From Brevipalpus yothersi (taxonomy: Eukaryota > Arthropoda > Arachnida > Trombidiformes > Tenuipalpidae), in the NCBI GenBank assembly GCA_003956705.1, contig QZCP01000667.1:335349-399348 (forward strand): a stretch of DNA of 64,000 nt. Reading direction: 5' to 3'. Position numbers and translations under genes: made by a program. The notes beneath the pieces were generated by a model. The model worked only from the letters and a program-made list of their open reading frames with translations. It was not told where the DNA came from and ran no database searches. This document shows positions 12,896-22,532 of this stretch, one piece after another. Position 1 is the stretch's first letter, and every line of letters starts with the position of its first letter.

Positions 12896-15028
12896 ATGAA
12901 ATTGTTATTCAATTGCTTCGTCATCTCTAGACGAAGATTGAAATCTGATCTTGCCAGATTAATTTTCCTCACCTTGTCAGTTGGTTTCTTGGTGGTTATT
13001 TTCTACAAAGGAAAAGGCCATACTAGAGCCGATAATGATTCACCAGAAGCCAGCTTCTATGCAGAAATCGAAAATAGTGAGTATAATAATTCATTCCCTG
13101 TATGATGTTATTTACAATAAGAATTTATAAGCCTTCAAGACTACGTTCTTCATCGATATTTAACTCACCCTTGTGTAGTTCCATGGATTGTAACCCTTAC
13201 TCGGACCATACAAACCTATTTTTCATTTCAAAATCTGTCAGAAAATTTTAATTCTCTTCTCCAATTTTTTTTTATTCCAGGTATAAGAAGAACTGTTGGG
13301 GGCTCTAGAGGTGACAAAGCTGTGATTCCATTGAGTGCCAAAGAAATTGAACGTTTTCATTCCCTTAATCCTGTACGAAAAGGATTTGGAGAGAATGGCA
13401 TCGCTGCTAAACTCGAAGATACGCTCGAAATCGAGCAAGCTGACAAAGAATTTAAGAGGGGAGCTTTCAATGTGTATATTAGCGATCGCATATCACCAAA
13501 CCGTTCTCTTCCTGACCCACGGCCTGTCGAATGTTCTTCCGTAGAGTATGATATTGAAAGACTGGGAACGTGTACGATTGTGATAATTTTCACAAATGAA
13601 ATCTGGTCAGCTCTTATTCGAACTATATGGTCAGTATGGAATCGGACGCCAGCTCCTTTACTTCACGAAATCATATTGGTTGATGATGCATCAAATTCCA
13701 CCGAATTGAAACATGATCTTCGCCGATATTGTGAATATTTTTTTGGTAAAAAAGTAAGGTTGATCCGGTCAGAGAAGCGGATTGGGCTCATACAAGCCAG
13801 AATGACTGGAGCTAGAGCCGCTTCTGGAGAAGTGATTGTCTTCCTTGATTCACATTGTGAGGTAAATTCTCACTTTTTGATGATAAAACCCATCTTTCAT
13901 CAACTCTTTGTGTTTTCACTCAATCAGGTCACGACTGGATGGCTTGAGCCCCTAATGGAAACAATCGCAGAGAACCGTAGCAATGTTGTGTGCCCTGTGA
14001 TTGATGTTATAAGTGATAAAAACCTTGAGTATAGCTCAGGTAATCCATACTCATTTCAAGTTGGTAGTTTCACGTGGTCTGGAGACTTTACCTGGATCGA
14101 CATACCTGAGGACCAAGTTCAAAATAATCCAACCAGACCAGTCAGATCTCCCACAATGGCTGGTGGGTTGTTCGCAATAGATAGGAAATATTTTTTTCAA
14201 ATAGGAGCTTATGATGAGGCCATGGAAATTTGGGGTGGTGAAAATTTAGAGCTTTCATTTCGCTTGTGGCAATGTGGTGGTAGTCTGCTAATCCATCCAT
14301 GCTCACATGTTGGTCACATATTTCGTGATTATCATCCATATTCATTTAATGGAAAAGATACTCACGGTATCAACACCCTGAGGACGGTTCTGGTATGGAT
14401 GGATCCGGAATATCGTCGCTATTTTTTTATGCATCGTAATGATCTTCGTGATAAAGATCCGAGTGATCTATCCTCCCGTTTAGCATTGAAGCGTAAGCTT
14501 GAATGCAAATCATTCGGATGGTATTTAGAACACATATTTCAAACAAAGAAATTTATCTACGATCGGGATGCTGAGTGTTGGGGTTGGGTGAAAAATAGAA
14601 AAAGTAACTTATGTCTGGACACAATCAACCGTAGCGAAGAGACAGTAAATCCTTTAGGGGTATTCTTTTGTGCTCGAAGATCAAAAAATGAATTCACTAA
14701 TCAAGTTTTCACTCTCACTAAAAGTGGTGAGCTAAGACGGGAAGAAGTTTGTGCCCAAGCAAATGAGCTTACTGATGAAGTAGTGATGGAAAAGTGTGTG
14801 ATTAGTAGTAATTCTATAACTGAAAGTATTTTCTCAATTAACAAAAAGAAACAGATTTGGAGTCACATTAAGGGTGGCACAATAATGAATGTCGCAACCG
14901 GTAAATGTTTAACTGCAAAAAATCTCAAATCCATGTCAAATTTAACGATAGATAGCTGCAATCCATTAGATCCATATCAAAAGTGGTGGTTTCAAACCTA
15001 TGATAACGAAAAATTACGGATAAACTAG
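12896..15028 (+). CDS. polypeptide N-acetylgalactosaminyltransferase, three exons
   Basis: Exons are 12896-13076, 13281-13861 and 13928-15028, giving 620 residues. The enzyme moves GalNAc from UDP-GalNAc to Ser/Thr and so starts mucin-type O-glycans in the Golgi. It is a type II membrane protein: a short basic cytosolic tail (ISRRRLKSDLA), then a membrane anchor at residues ~21-37 (RLIFLTLSVGFLVVIFY). The GT-A domain contains the FGENGIAAKL entry motif (near residue 95), LHEIILVDDAS, the metal-binding D250-S-H252 (FLDSHCE), the Gal/GalNAc-T motif WGGENLELSFRLWQCGG (356-372) and H384 in GHIFR. A ricin-type beta-trefoil lectin domain fills about 472-612, with CLD, CLTAKN and QKWWFQ signatures. 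Residues after DSHCE (VTTGWLEPLM) resemble GALNT11-type enzymes, but the exact isoform is uncertain. Intron 2 is only 66 nt and has no stop in frame. Confidence 0.95.
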
Positions 15029-15134
15029 GTGATATATTTTTTTTATTGGTGTGTTTTGATGAATTTTTCACAATCTCACAAACTTTTGTACTTTTTGACG
15101 GTGTAATTTTGTGTTTTTTTGTAGAGATTTATTT

Positions 15135-15140
15135 ATTAAA
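15135..15140 (+). terminator. possible ATTAAA polyadenylation signal
   Basis: ATTAAA lies 107 nt after the GalNAc-transferase stop codon and is followed by a T-rich stretch. It is the common variant of AATAAA; a cleavage site is not visible directly. Confidence 0.35.
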
Positions 15141-15581
15141 AGCAATTTAGATGATTATTTGAATCTTGTTTCTCAAATTTATCTGTATGAATGGAAATTC
15201 CTAATGTTAGTGATTATCAGATCGATCATTTGAAACTTTAGCTTTTATCAATCAAGGAAACAAAATGATTGGGCTTAGTAGGGCTGAAGAATTGATTTTA
15301 ACACCTTGCTCCGTAAATCGTTATAAAATTTGTCTTAAACAGATAGAATTGTTTTCCTGGTAATCTTATTGATGAGATGATTCTGAAAGTTTCCATCATC
15401 TAATGTTAATTACACCATTATGTGGATATGCCTCTACTTTTTTCAAAATCATTTCAGGAAAGATAAAAAAATTTGCTTTTTTATGTGATCATTTATTGAT
15501 TACTTGGTGAAATGTTAAACATATCTCCACTTTGTGAAGGGTGTCTTTGGTTTCAAAATTATTAAATGAATGATAAAAATT
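15141..15581. other. convergent intergenic spacer
   Basis: This short AT-rich gap lies between two genes transcribed toward each other. Apart from the two polyadenylation signals at its edges I see no structure in it. Confidence 0.6.
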
Positions 15582-15587
15582 TTTATT
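15582..15587 (-). terminator. AATAAA polyadenylation signal of the Gly/Pro-rich secreted gene
   Basis: A canonical AATAAA on the minus strand lies about 32 nt beyond the stop codon of the 647-residue gene, so the 3' untranslated region would be very short. Confidence 0.5.
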
Positions 15588-15618
15588 ATATTATCAAGGA
15601 CTATGACAAGACTGATTC

Positions 15619-17562
15619 TTACGCAAATTCGGTGGAAGAAGATGATTCTGTGGTTGTTGAAGTTGTTTGAGGTCGAATTCTATCGAATATCTCTCTTACA
15701 CGAGGCAATTGAATTTTTTGCAGTGAAAGTGGGAAAAGTCTCAAATTTCTAAACCATCTTGAGCTACCACTTTTGTCTTCATTGGAAGCGGATTGTTTCT
15801 GTTTATCCACATTACTTTCATTTGGATCCTTGAAATTTTCAATATACGATCTGATCATCGGCTGATTAAGATAACTGTACCATTGAGACAAATACTGATA
15901 CTGCATTGGATGTAGACCGGGATGCATTTTTTGTAAATTATTCACACTATAATCCACTTGATTGCTGCTTGCCGATTGCTGTTGACCAGATTCACTGGGT
16001 TTCGACGGTGGTCCACCACCCATTGGCATTCCTCCAGGTCCACCACCACCACCCATTGGTCCACCACCCATAGGTCCACCACCCATTGGTCCAGGCATAC
16101 CACCCATCGGGAAGTGGAATGGTGGCATCGGATTTGGTCCTCCAATCAACGGATAAGTACTTTCACCTCCAAGACCGATGGGCAATTGACCTCTCAATCC
16201 TGTGAGAGCATATTCTTCTCCACCATACAGAGGCATACCTTCTGGATCACCGCCAGCTAGTGAAGGTGGCAAAATTCCATCACCCATGGTCATCGGGTCA
16301 CCATAAGGTCCTCCTGGTCCTCCTGGTCCTCCTGGTCCTCCTGATCCTCCATCGAGAGAACCCTCATAGGGTGGCATAGGGGGTGGCATTCCTTGATACT
16401 GACGAGGTCTTATACGATATCGAGGAGGCCTCATTGCTTCCTGTTCCGCTTGACGTCGATTTCCGGGTAGAGAATGTTGAGAGTAGGTATTGATACGATA
16501 TCGGCCTGGTGATTGTGAATTTCCGGTACTTGATGAAGAAGCGGGACTATTTTGTGATCTACCGTAAGAATCAGGATCATTTTCACTGTTGCTATGATCA
16601 TATTTGCTGGCAGCATCATTTGCCGTATCTTTATCACTAGCTGAAGCTGTCAGTGGTGAATCAGAAGTGGGTATATCAAAATCTCTGGAATCTTTTGATT
16701 GAGATGATTCATCGCCAAGAGACTCATGAATTGAACGTAATGGAATATTTGATCGTGTTCTAGTATCTTCGGAAGTTTTTGATTCACTTTGAGCTGGATC
16801 CAAGCGATTGCCTGTCCCCTTGTTTCGTACACCATAAGATGCATACGCAGATACTCGAGATGTTGCATTCGGTGAATGGTGATGATGCTTGTGGACATGA
16901 TCATGATGATGGGCTACATGGGATGGTGATGGACGGGATTCAGAGAATCTTATTTGATTGAACAATTGACCCAAATTGTTTGAATTGCTCATCATGGATG
17001 GAGGTGGAGCACTTTCCATTGGTGTATATGATGAATGATGTAAAGGAGATCGCATACCAGATGGATGAGAATTGTGTCGGAATGACCATCCAAAATTTCT
17101 CAGATTGTGAGGAGAAGGGATGTCATATCTTCGTTTCATTGACTGTAGTGTTGATGGAATATGAGGCATCATGTGGGGTGATGCGAAGCCAAATCTTTTG
17201 GAAATTTTAGTAGAATCAGAATTTGATTCATTTGATTTACCTTTACTCTTATCGTCATCAATTAATGATTTTTCATAGTAATCGTAGTATCCATCGTTGT
17301 CTGATCTTTCCAAAAGTTCTTTCGATGAAGATTTTCCTTCAGAACTAGCTTTTTCTGGTGAGGAATGACTTTCTCCTCCTGGAATCCTTTTGGAATCAAA
17401 GAACATTGCTTCTGGTATGAAAGTATCATGGAAATCACCGAGAGAAGACGTAAACTCATCTTTTGAAGAACCACCGAGCACAGGAGAATGAATGCTGAAA
17501 CAAAACACAAAGGTGTAAAATGCACCAAATTTAATCCTATTAGATGGTCGAAAGTGTATCAT
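15619..17562 (-). CDS. putative secreted Gly/Met/Pro-rich low-complexity protein
   Basis: This is a single open frame of 647 residues. A signal-peptide-like N-terminus (FGAFYTFVFCFSIHSPVLGG) ends near residue 31. Residues ~32-110 are Ser/Asp/Glu/Lys-rich. Next comes a stretch with dibasic or tribasic sites, ISKRFGFASPHMMPHIP and MKRRYDIPSPHNLRNFGWS. A His-rich patch (HHDHVHKHHHHS) lies near residue 220 and a long Ser/Asp-rich region follows. Collagen-like GGPGGPGGPGGPYGDP and PMGGGPMGGGPMGGGG runs lie at about 415-515. The C-terminus is basic and ends in a Thr/Ser tail. No catalytic motif or known domain is visible; matrix, cuticle, adhesive or precursor roles are all possible. An alternative 5' end exists: GTTTTGTTTCAG just before the signal segment is a good splice acceptor, so the first codons could be intron. 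Confidence 0.75.
   Translation of the reverse strand: MIHFRPSNRIKFGAFYTFVFCFSIHSPVLGGSSKDEFTSSLGDFHDTFIPEAMFFDSKRIPGGESHSSPEKASSEGKSSSKELLERSDNDGYYDYYEKSLIDDDKSKGKSNESNSDSTKISKRFGFASPHMMPHIPSTLQSMKRRYDIPSPHNLRNFGWSFRHNSHPSGMRSPLHHSSYTPMESAPPPSMMSNSNNLGQLFNQIRFSESRPSPSHVAHHHDHVHKHHHHSPNATSRVSAYASYGVRNKGTGNRLDPAQSESKTSEDTRTRSNIPLRSIHESLGDESSQSKDSRDFDIPTSDSPLTASASDKDTANDAASKYDHSNSENDPDSYGRSQNSPASSSSTGNSQSPGRYRINTYSQHSLPGNRRQAEQEAMRPPRYRIRPRQYQGMPPPMPPYEGSLDGGSGGPGGPGGPGGPYGDPMTMGDGILPPSLAGGDPEGMPLYGGEEYALTGLRGQLPIGLGGESTYPLIGGPNPMPPFHFPMGGMPGPMGGGPMGGGPMGGGGGPGGMPMGGGPPSKPSESGQQQSASSNQVDYSVNNLQKMHPGLHPMQYQYLSQWYSYLNQPMIRSYIENFKDPNESNVDKQKQSASNEDKSGSSRWFRNLRLFPLSLQKIQLPRVREIFDRIRPQTTSTTTESSSSTEFA
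16036..16093 (-). repeat. 15-bp coding repeat (PMGGG)
   Basis: Units close to GGTCCACCACCCATT (plus strand) recur with 15-bp period and encode Pro-Met-Gly-Gly-Gly in the secreted protein. The near-identical copies indicate recent expansion by slippage. Confidence 0.85.
16307..16350 (-). repeat. 9-bp coding repeat (Gly-Gly-Pro)
   Basis: GGTCCTCCT occurs at 16307, 16316, 16325 and 16334, followed by a variant at 16343. It encodes a short collagen-like Gly-Gly-Pro run. Confidence 0.9.
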
Positions 17563-17983
17563 TGTTGGATATGTTTATTATTTTGTATGATAGTCTATGA
17601 ATTTTCCCGAGACACAACTCAAAATAAACTTCAATGAAAAAGTTGAGAAACTTTTCGCTCTCAAGTTGAGATGGACCGAATCACTCGTCGATTGGTAGGT
17701 AAACTTTACTCACTGTTCAATCAAATGATCACATCAGTAGCATGGTGAAATGCTTATAGTATTTGGGAAAATCTTTACGAAAAGAGAATGCTGAAGAGTT
17801 ATTGTGATGATGAGCTATCGACAAAAAGTGATATTCAACTCACTTTCCCTGATCGGATAGAACTTTTCGCTGTCAAACTCATTGACTCACCCAATCAGCG
17901 TTATGCATATACGTTTTTTCGCTCGAAAACTTTGCTACTTTCGATTTACTCTTTTCTCTTCTTCTCTCTTTCTCTATTTCTCT

Positions 17984-18018
17984 CCTCCTTAACTTAACTT
18001 CATCTCGATACTGATGAT
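17984..18018. repeat. dispersed repeat, copy 1
   Basis: CCTCCTTAACTTA followed by TTCATCTCGATACTGATGAT also occurs at 30261-30302. Both copies are directly preceded by a CT-rich run. The two conserved blocks are identical (13 and 20 bp); only the spacer between them differs. Confidence 0.75.
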
Positions 18019-18112
18019 CCGTAAAGTGAAGTAGAGATCATAACTAAATCGTAATCTAATTTGACGTGAAAACGGTTAATCGTAGCTACAGTGTTAAAAG
18101 AGAGGGATAGTT

Positions 18113-18113
<1 letters not shown>

Positions 18114-18162
<49 letters not shown>

Positions 18163-18163
18163 A
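18114..18163. repeat. imperfect (GA)n tract
   Basis: About 50 bp of GAGA interrupted by AAA steps. Confidence 0.9.
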
Positions 18164-18345
18164 AAGCTTACATAAAAGCTCTTCGTGCTGTTTGCCCAAT
18201 TTTTCGCCAATCATACTATCATCATCTATCGCGACCCAATGAATCGATTCGAGTAACTTTGGGTGTGATCACACACACACACACTCACATACACAACGTA
18301 TGGATAACATTTGAGAGAGAATGTTCATTGCATTTATCATTTCAG

Positions 18346-18451
18346 GTGCTTTAAAAATTGAAAGCAAAATGAGCGGAGAGACGGCTCAATTGCTCTTCCG
18401 TCGATTCTCAGATTGGCTCGCCTCGCTACCATTCCAATTGAAGCGTTCAGT
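18346..18451 (+). CDS. orphan candidate first coding exon
   Basis: An acceptor-like TTATCATTTCAG precedes a short leader and an ATG at 18369. The frame MSGETAQLLFRRFSDWLASL continues for 27 codons and ends at a good donor (GTGTAAGAT, with exon end at 18451 or 18449). The segment is clearly richer in CpG and GC than its surroundings. The next exon is not identified. The plus-strand candidate at 21149-21321 does not fit its phase without changing the donor, and then meets a stop. The protein is not recognised. Confidence 0.35.
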
Positions 18452-19799
18452 GTAAGATATAAGTAAGTAAGTAAGAGAGAGAGAGTATTGATGAACACAA
18501 AAATTTTTGCCATTATACATTCGTTACATGTATTTGTTTTGTATATACATCACAATATTTATAGCCAGTTGAGAATGGGAAAGAGAAAGAGATGATAATT
18601 CACTGATCATCGGTCTGTGAAAACAGTGTGCGTGGATGTTGAGAGAGAGAAGAAATGGATTCGAAGATTGATATTCGGGGAATATATTTACACCTTACTG
18701 ATGTTCTTACATTTTGAGAGCTGATCATGATTGTATTGAGAGAAATTGATGAGAAAACTGAATTCTCATCTTCACGAACGTGAATTCTTTCTCCCGATAT
18801 ATCTGCCTCTCATGAACTCAAATGATAGCGAAAGTGTACCATGAAGAGATCTGAAGGTTGTCTCATCCATCAACAAAAATAACGGAATCCGATAACATGG
18901 ATTCTGGCCCAATTTATGACATCGCAGGGTTGGGTTTGATCTTGTCCCTCCATCATTCTTGATTGAATTTTTTGATACAATTAATCTTCTTTCCCACTTC
19001 GAAAACTAGTCATGGACTAATCTCTCTATTTTGTGTTTAAGTTAAAATTTAAGCTGAATTTTTAAGAATCTTCTGAATCTTCTTTGCACTGAAAAAACTG
19101 ATATCCTTTCAGCGACAATAGAATGAACTCTCTGATGCATTGATGACAAGAGAATCTGCTTACAGAAAAGGTACACTCAAGCATCCCTTTAACACGATTC
19201 TCTTCAAATTTTAGAAAATGAAGAGGGTTTGACAACTTTTACAAGGTAAAATAATGCCCAAGAAGTCCCATTATATTCATTCACATCTGAAAAAGATTTG
19301 CTCGAGCTCCAGGTACAGTCGAGCACCCTGTTCAAGATTCTAGGGATCGAATTAACTCTGCTCGTTGTTGAAGAATTTGAGACTAGAAATTCTAATTTTA
19401 ATAAAGAATCTTAGCTTTCACGATATTTAACGTTATGTGGGTATCAAGAAGAGTGAAGATGGAAAATTTTTCTTTTCATTTGAGAATGGATTCCGGAAAA
19501 CAAAAACTATCAATCAGTGATCAATGAGAGTGACAAATTTAGGATAAACTCATTACTAACCATGATATCTTTCATCGTTTTCAAATAGCATATTTCCGAT
19601 AAAGCTTGTTTATTTGGCTGTAATTTCATAAATGATAGACTCTGATATTCTTTCTGATTGGTTGCCGGAGAATTATCAATATCAACCCATTAAAGTGAAC
19701 CAGTTATTTGACATAAAGAAATTTTTTGGCTAAAGTCTGAAATAATGGTCCTCGAAATATATATTTTATTAGTCTCTAACCAAACCCATCACTCGATAG

Positions 19800-19835
19800 T
19801 AACCCCCTGGCCATAAGTATCTGAGCAAAAATTAG
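19800..19835 (+). repeat. left terminal inverted repeat
   Basis: It begins TAACCCCCTGGCCATAAGTA and matches the reverse complement of 20523-20558 at 32 of 36 positions. The first 20 bases are identical. TA at 19800-19801 is the presumed target duplication. Confidence 0.85.
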
Positions 19836-20556
19836 TTTTCAATAAGTATCAGTTGTCAAAATGAATGAATTTTATATTGTTATTACTAGCAAGGAATTCC
19901 ATTAGAAAATGGGTCCGTTAGAGTGACATAAAGTGCGGGTGGGCTAACCAAAACAACAGTCTCTCTCTCTCTCTTTCAAATTGGGACAATTAGTTTAATT
20001 CTGTTAGTCTCTCCTCCCAGCTCAGTTTTTAGGGGAGAGTATTACCATCTAATGATAGATACACCTAGGAAAGATTTTTTAGCAGAAATAGAAAAATATC
20101 CTCTCTTAGAATGATTCAGAACTTAGATCTTGAATTCAATTTACATTATCTCAAATTGAGGCACTAGTTGTGATGAAATTTGAACATATTGTTGGAATAT
20201 TTCGAGGGTTTTTTTTACGTGAAGTTCACGGCAAAATTTTTTTTAACTGAATTAAGAATTGAGAAGAGGAATCCAATCTTCGATTTAGGTATGGAAAAAA
20301 TCTGAAAAAATGTAAGACACCGGAAAAAATGTGCAATGAAGAAGAATTCTAATGATAAGGGTGAAAAGTTAGGTCTCCAGAAATTTTCAGATAATTGCCA
20401 GATGATTTGATTGAATTAACAGATTGGAAGTCTTTCGAAGTGGATTTTTATTGATTGAACTAGAGAGAATGCAAAATCAAAAGACATATCTCTAGGATCA
20501 TTCATTCGGGTTATATAGTGATCTGATTTTTGTCCAGCTACTTATGGCCAGGGGGT
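19802..20556. mobile_element. non-autonomous Tc1/mariner-like element
   Basis: The 755-bp body is bounded by ~34-bp inverted ends (ACCCCCTGGCCATAAGTA at the left, its complement at the right) and flanked by TA on both sides, the target duplication of the Tc1/mariner superfamily. The CTGGCCATAAGTAT core resembles the TGGCCA-containing ends of Tc1 elements. No transposase frame or DDE/D segment is visible, so it would move only with enzyme supplied in trans. It contains a short CT run (19963-19977) and AT-rich filler. Confidence 0.7.
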
Positions 20557-20558
20557 TA
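20523..20558 (-). repeat. right terminal inverted repeat
   Basis: This is the reverse complement of the left end with four mismatches over 36 bp. TA at 20557-20558 is the presumed second target-site copy. Confidence 0.85.
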
Positions 20559-21148
20559 AGTCTTTTTTCTTGAAGCCTGCTTTCTCATTTCTATCGCTCT
20601 CCATACCATAAAGCACAAGTCTACACCATTTCTTATCTATTAAGCAATGAAATAGAAATAGATTTTTGGCCTGGTCATCACTGATTTTTTTTCGGTTTTT
20701 GAAGAAAGAATTAAGATTTCTGACTGACATACTTACATTTCGTTTTTGACCCTCAATTCTGAAACTTATTCAATTCAATAAATTTGACACCGAAATACTA
20801 GTCGATGCTGAAGCATCAGAATGGAATATTAACAAATAATTCAGAATATTTTCGAACGAAATAAGAAATGGGTCCTCCATTATTTTTTGTCCATAAAAGC
20901 CGTTAGTCTCTTATTTATTGTCCTTTTCTCGATATTAACAAAAATGTTAAATAATTTTCAGCCTTTATTGTTCTGACGTGTTGCTAACTGGTAGGCTTGG
21001 AGAGATAATGCACACTTTTACAGTGTCTCGAGAAATATAAAATATCATCGTTCAAAATTTATTATCTTCAGTCAAAAGGGTCATGATTGTAAATTTCAAA
21101 AATAGTGTATGTAATAATCTTGATGGATAAAGGACATGTTCTTCTCAG
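20559..21148. other. intergenic, nothing assigned
   Basis: AT-rich sequence with no repeat or frame that I can support. Confidence 0.5.
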
Positions 21149-21321
21149 CAGTTGGATTCATCATCAATCCAAATACATTCTGCCAGCTTCTGTCTGCAAC
21201 CGATGTCTTTCACATTGCATCATCACTTGAGCTTCTCGAAAAAAACAAAAGTGCTAGAAACCTCAGGATTCATGAGTCGCTGACCAGAAGACTTTTCTTA
21301 AGAATATTTCCCGCTATTCAG
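21149..21321 (+). CDS. orphan candidate internal exon
   Basis: The segment is bounded by TTCTTCTCAG and CAG|GTAGAAA and is open for 57 codons in one frame (begins VGFIINPNTFCQLLSATDVF). Length and splice signals fit an internal exon, but no partner exon or homology is recognised, and an AT-rich genome yields such segments by chance. Confidence 0.22.
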
Positions 21322-21908
21322 GTAGAAATTTCCTTTAGAACAAAGTATAATTCTTTTAGTCTTCAGTGTTTAGCATCAATATTCATCAACAGAAAATAAT
21401 CAATCAGATTTCTACTGATTAAACTTACACGTCAGCAGTAATAAGACTTATTTCATCGTTGGGAGAAATCTATTAGTGTATAACATTCGCTTGTGAGAAA
21501 AAAAGCGAACTTAATCATTTCCTCATATGCAACGGATATCCTCACATGGAAATTCCCTTCCCTTTATGAACAATTCCATTCTGATGCATCTCAACGTATG
21601 AATTTTACCATCTTGTTAGACAGGAAAGAGATTTGGAAAAGTTAAAATATATATACTGATAATTCATTGATGCAACAACAATTTGAATACAGATATTTTC
21701 ATCAGCTTTGTGAGTGTACGTGAATCGATATTAAAGGCGATACATTACAAGCATGTGAAGGGAATTTAAAAGTTAGAAATGCATTTTCAGTCATTTGCAT
21801 CGTCCAAACAAATTGGTCTCTCGATTCATAAAAACGATTACATTTGGGTTCTGTCTGATTCCTGTGCCATTTGGATAAAATCAACCATTCATAAGCGATC
21901 ACAGTCTT

Positions 21909-22532
21909 TCACAGGACTTCCTGGTGGTCAGGTCCTTGATCATTTTGGTTATCTCGATTCTTCTTCAGAGCAGCATAACGATTGTTTGATAGGGAACTCT
22001 TTGCAATGTACAGAATCAAGAGCAAGAAAGCCCATCCAAGCATCATACTCCAAGCCTGGCTGCCAGAATCACAGGGAGTGGCGATATCATCTTCTGCTCA
22101 GGATAGAAAGAAGAGTAAGAGGAAATTGAACCAGAGAACACAATCAGGAAAGTTTAATTAGGTGTTCCGTTACTAACCTCTATCCAGCATATCGAGACAA
22201 TATGAATCAGTACAATACTCTTGAGAGCCACGAAGCTGTAAAGATAGGGAAAATGAATTTATTCAGATGCCTAGGGAATGAATCCAAGTTTCATTAAGAT
22301 TTGGAAACTGAAAGAATTCTAAATCAAAGAAATGAGTGAATTCCATCGATATCAAATGGAATATCACAAAAGAATGAGAATCTAGAGATATTAGGCAGTG
22401 ACAATAGTTTGAATGAGGAAAAAGAACAATAAATGGTTGACTTACCCGAGCCAAGAGACTTTGCATACCGAATTGCTGGCTGAGTGCCTCCAAACACTCA
22501 CAGAAATTCGAACCGGGATTACCATCAGCCAT
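21909..22532 (-). CDS. SMIM14: small integral membrane protein 14 homologue, three exons
   Basis: Exons are 22532-22446, 22235-22178 and 22093-21909, with donors GTAAGT and GTTAGT and acceptors TTTACAG and CTGAGCAG. The joined frame encodes 109 residues; the vertebrate protein has about 99. The family signature is clear: FCECLEALSQQF corresponds to the CECVC region, and LRGSQEYCTDSYCLDML to the conserved SQSYCTDTEC segment. A single membrane segment follows (SMMLGWAFLLLILYIAKSSL, residues ~68-87), then a polar tail (KKNRDNQNDQGPDHQEVL). SMIM14 is a conserved single-pass protein of the endoplasmic reticulum whose biochemical role is poorly known. Each exon is too short to stand out alone, so the gene is easily missed. 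Confidence 0.85.

Larger units (their letters stand above)
17563..18345. other. upstream region of the secreted gene
   Basis: This probably contains the minus-strand promoter and leader. On the plus strand, a 25-codon frame begins MDRITRRLVGKLYS at 17671, and a second frame runs 17788-17997; neither has further support. It also contains the dispersed repeat at 17984-18018, a GA tract at 18114-18163 and an (AC)n run near 18270. Confidence 0.5.
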
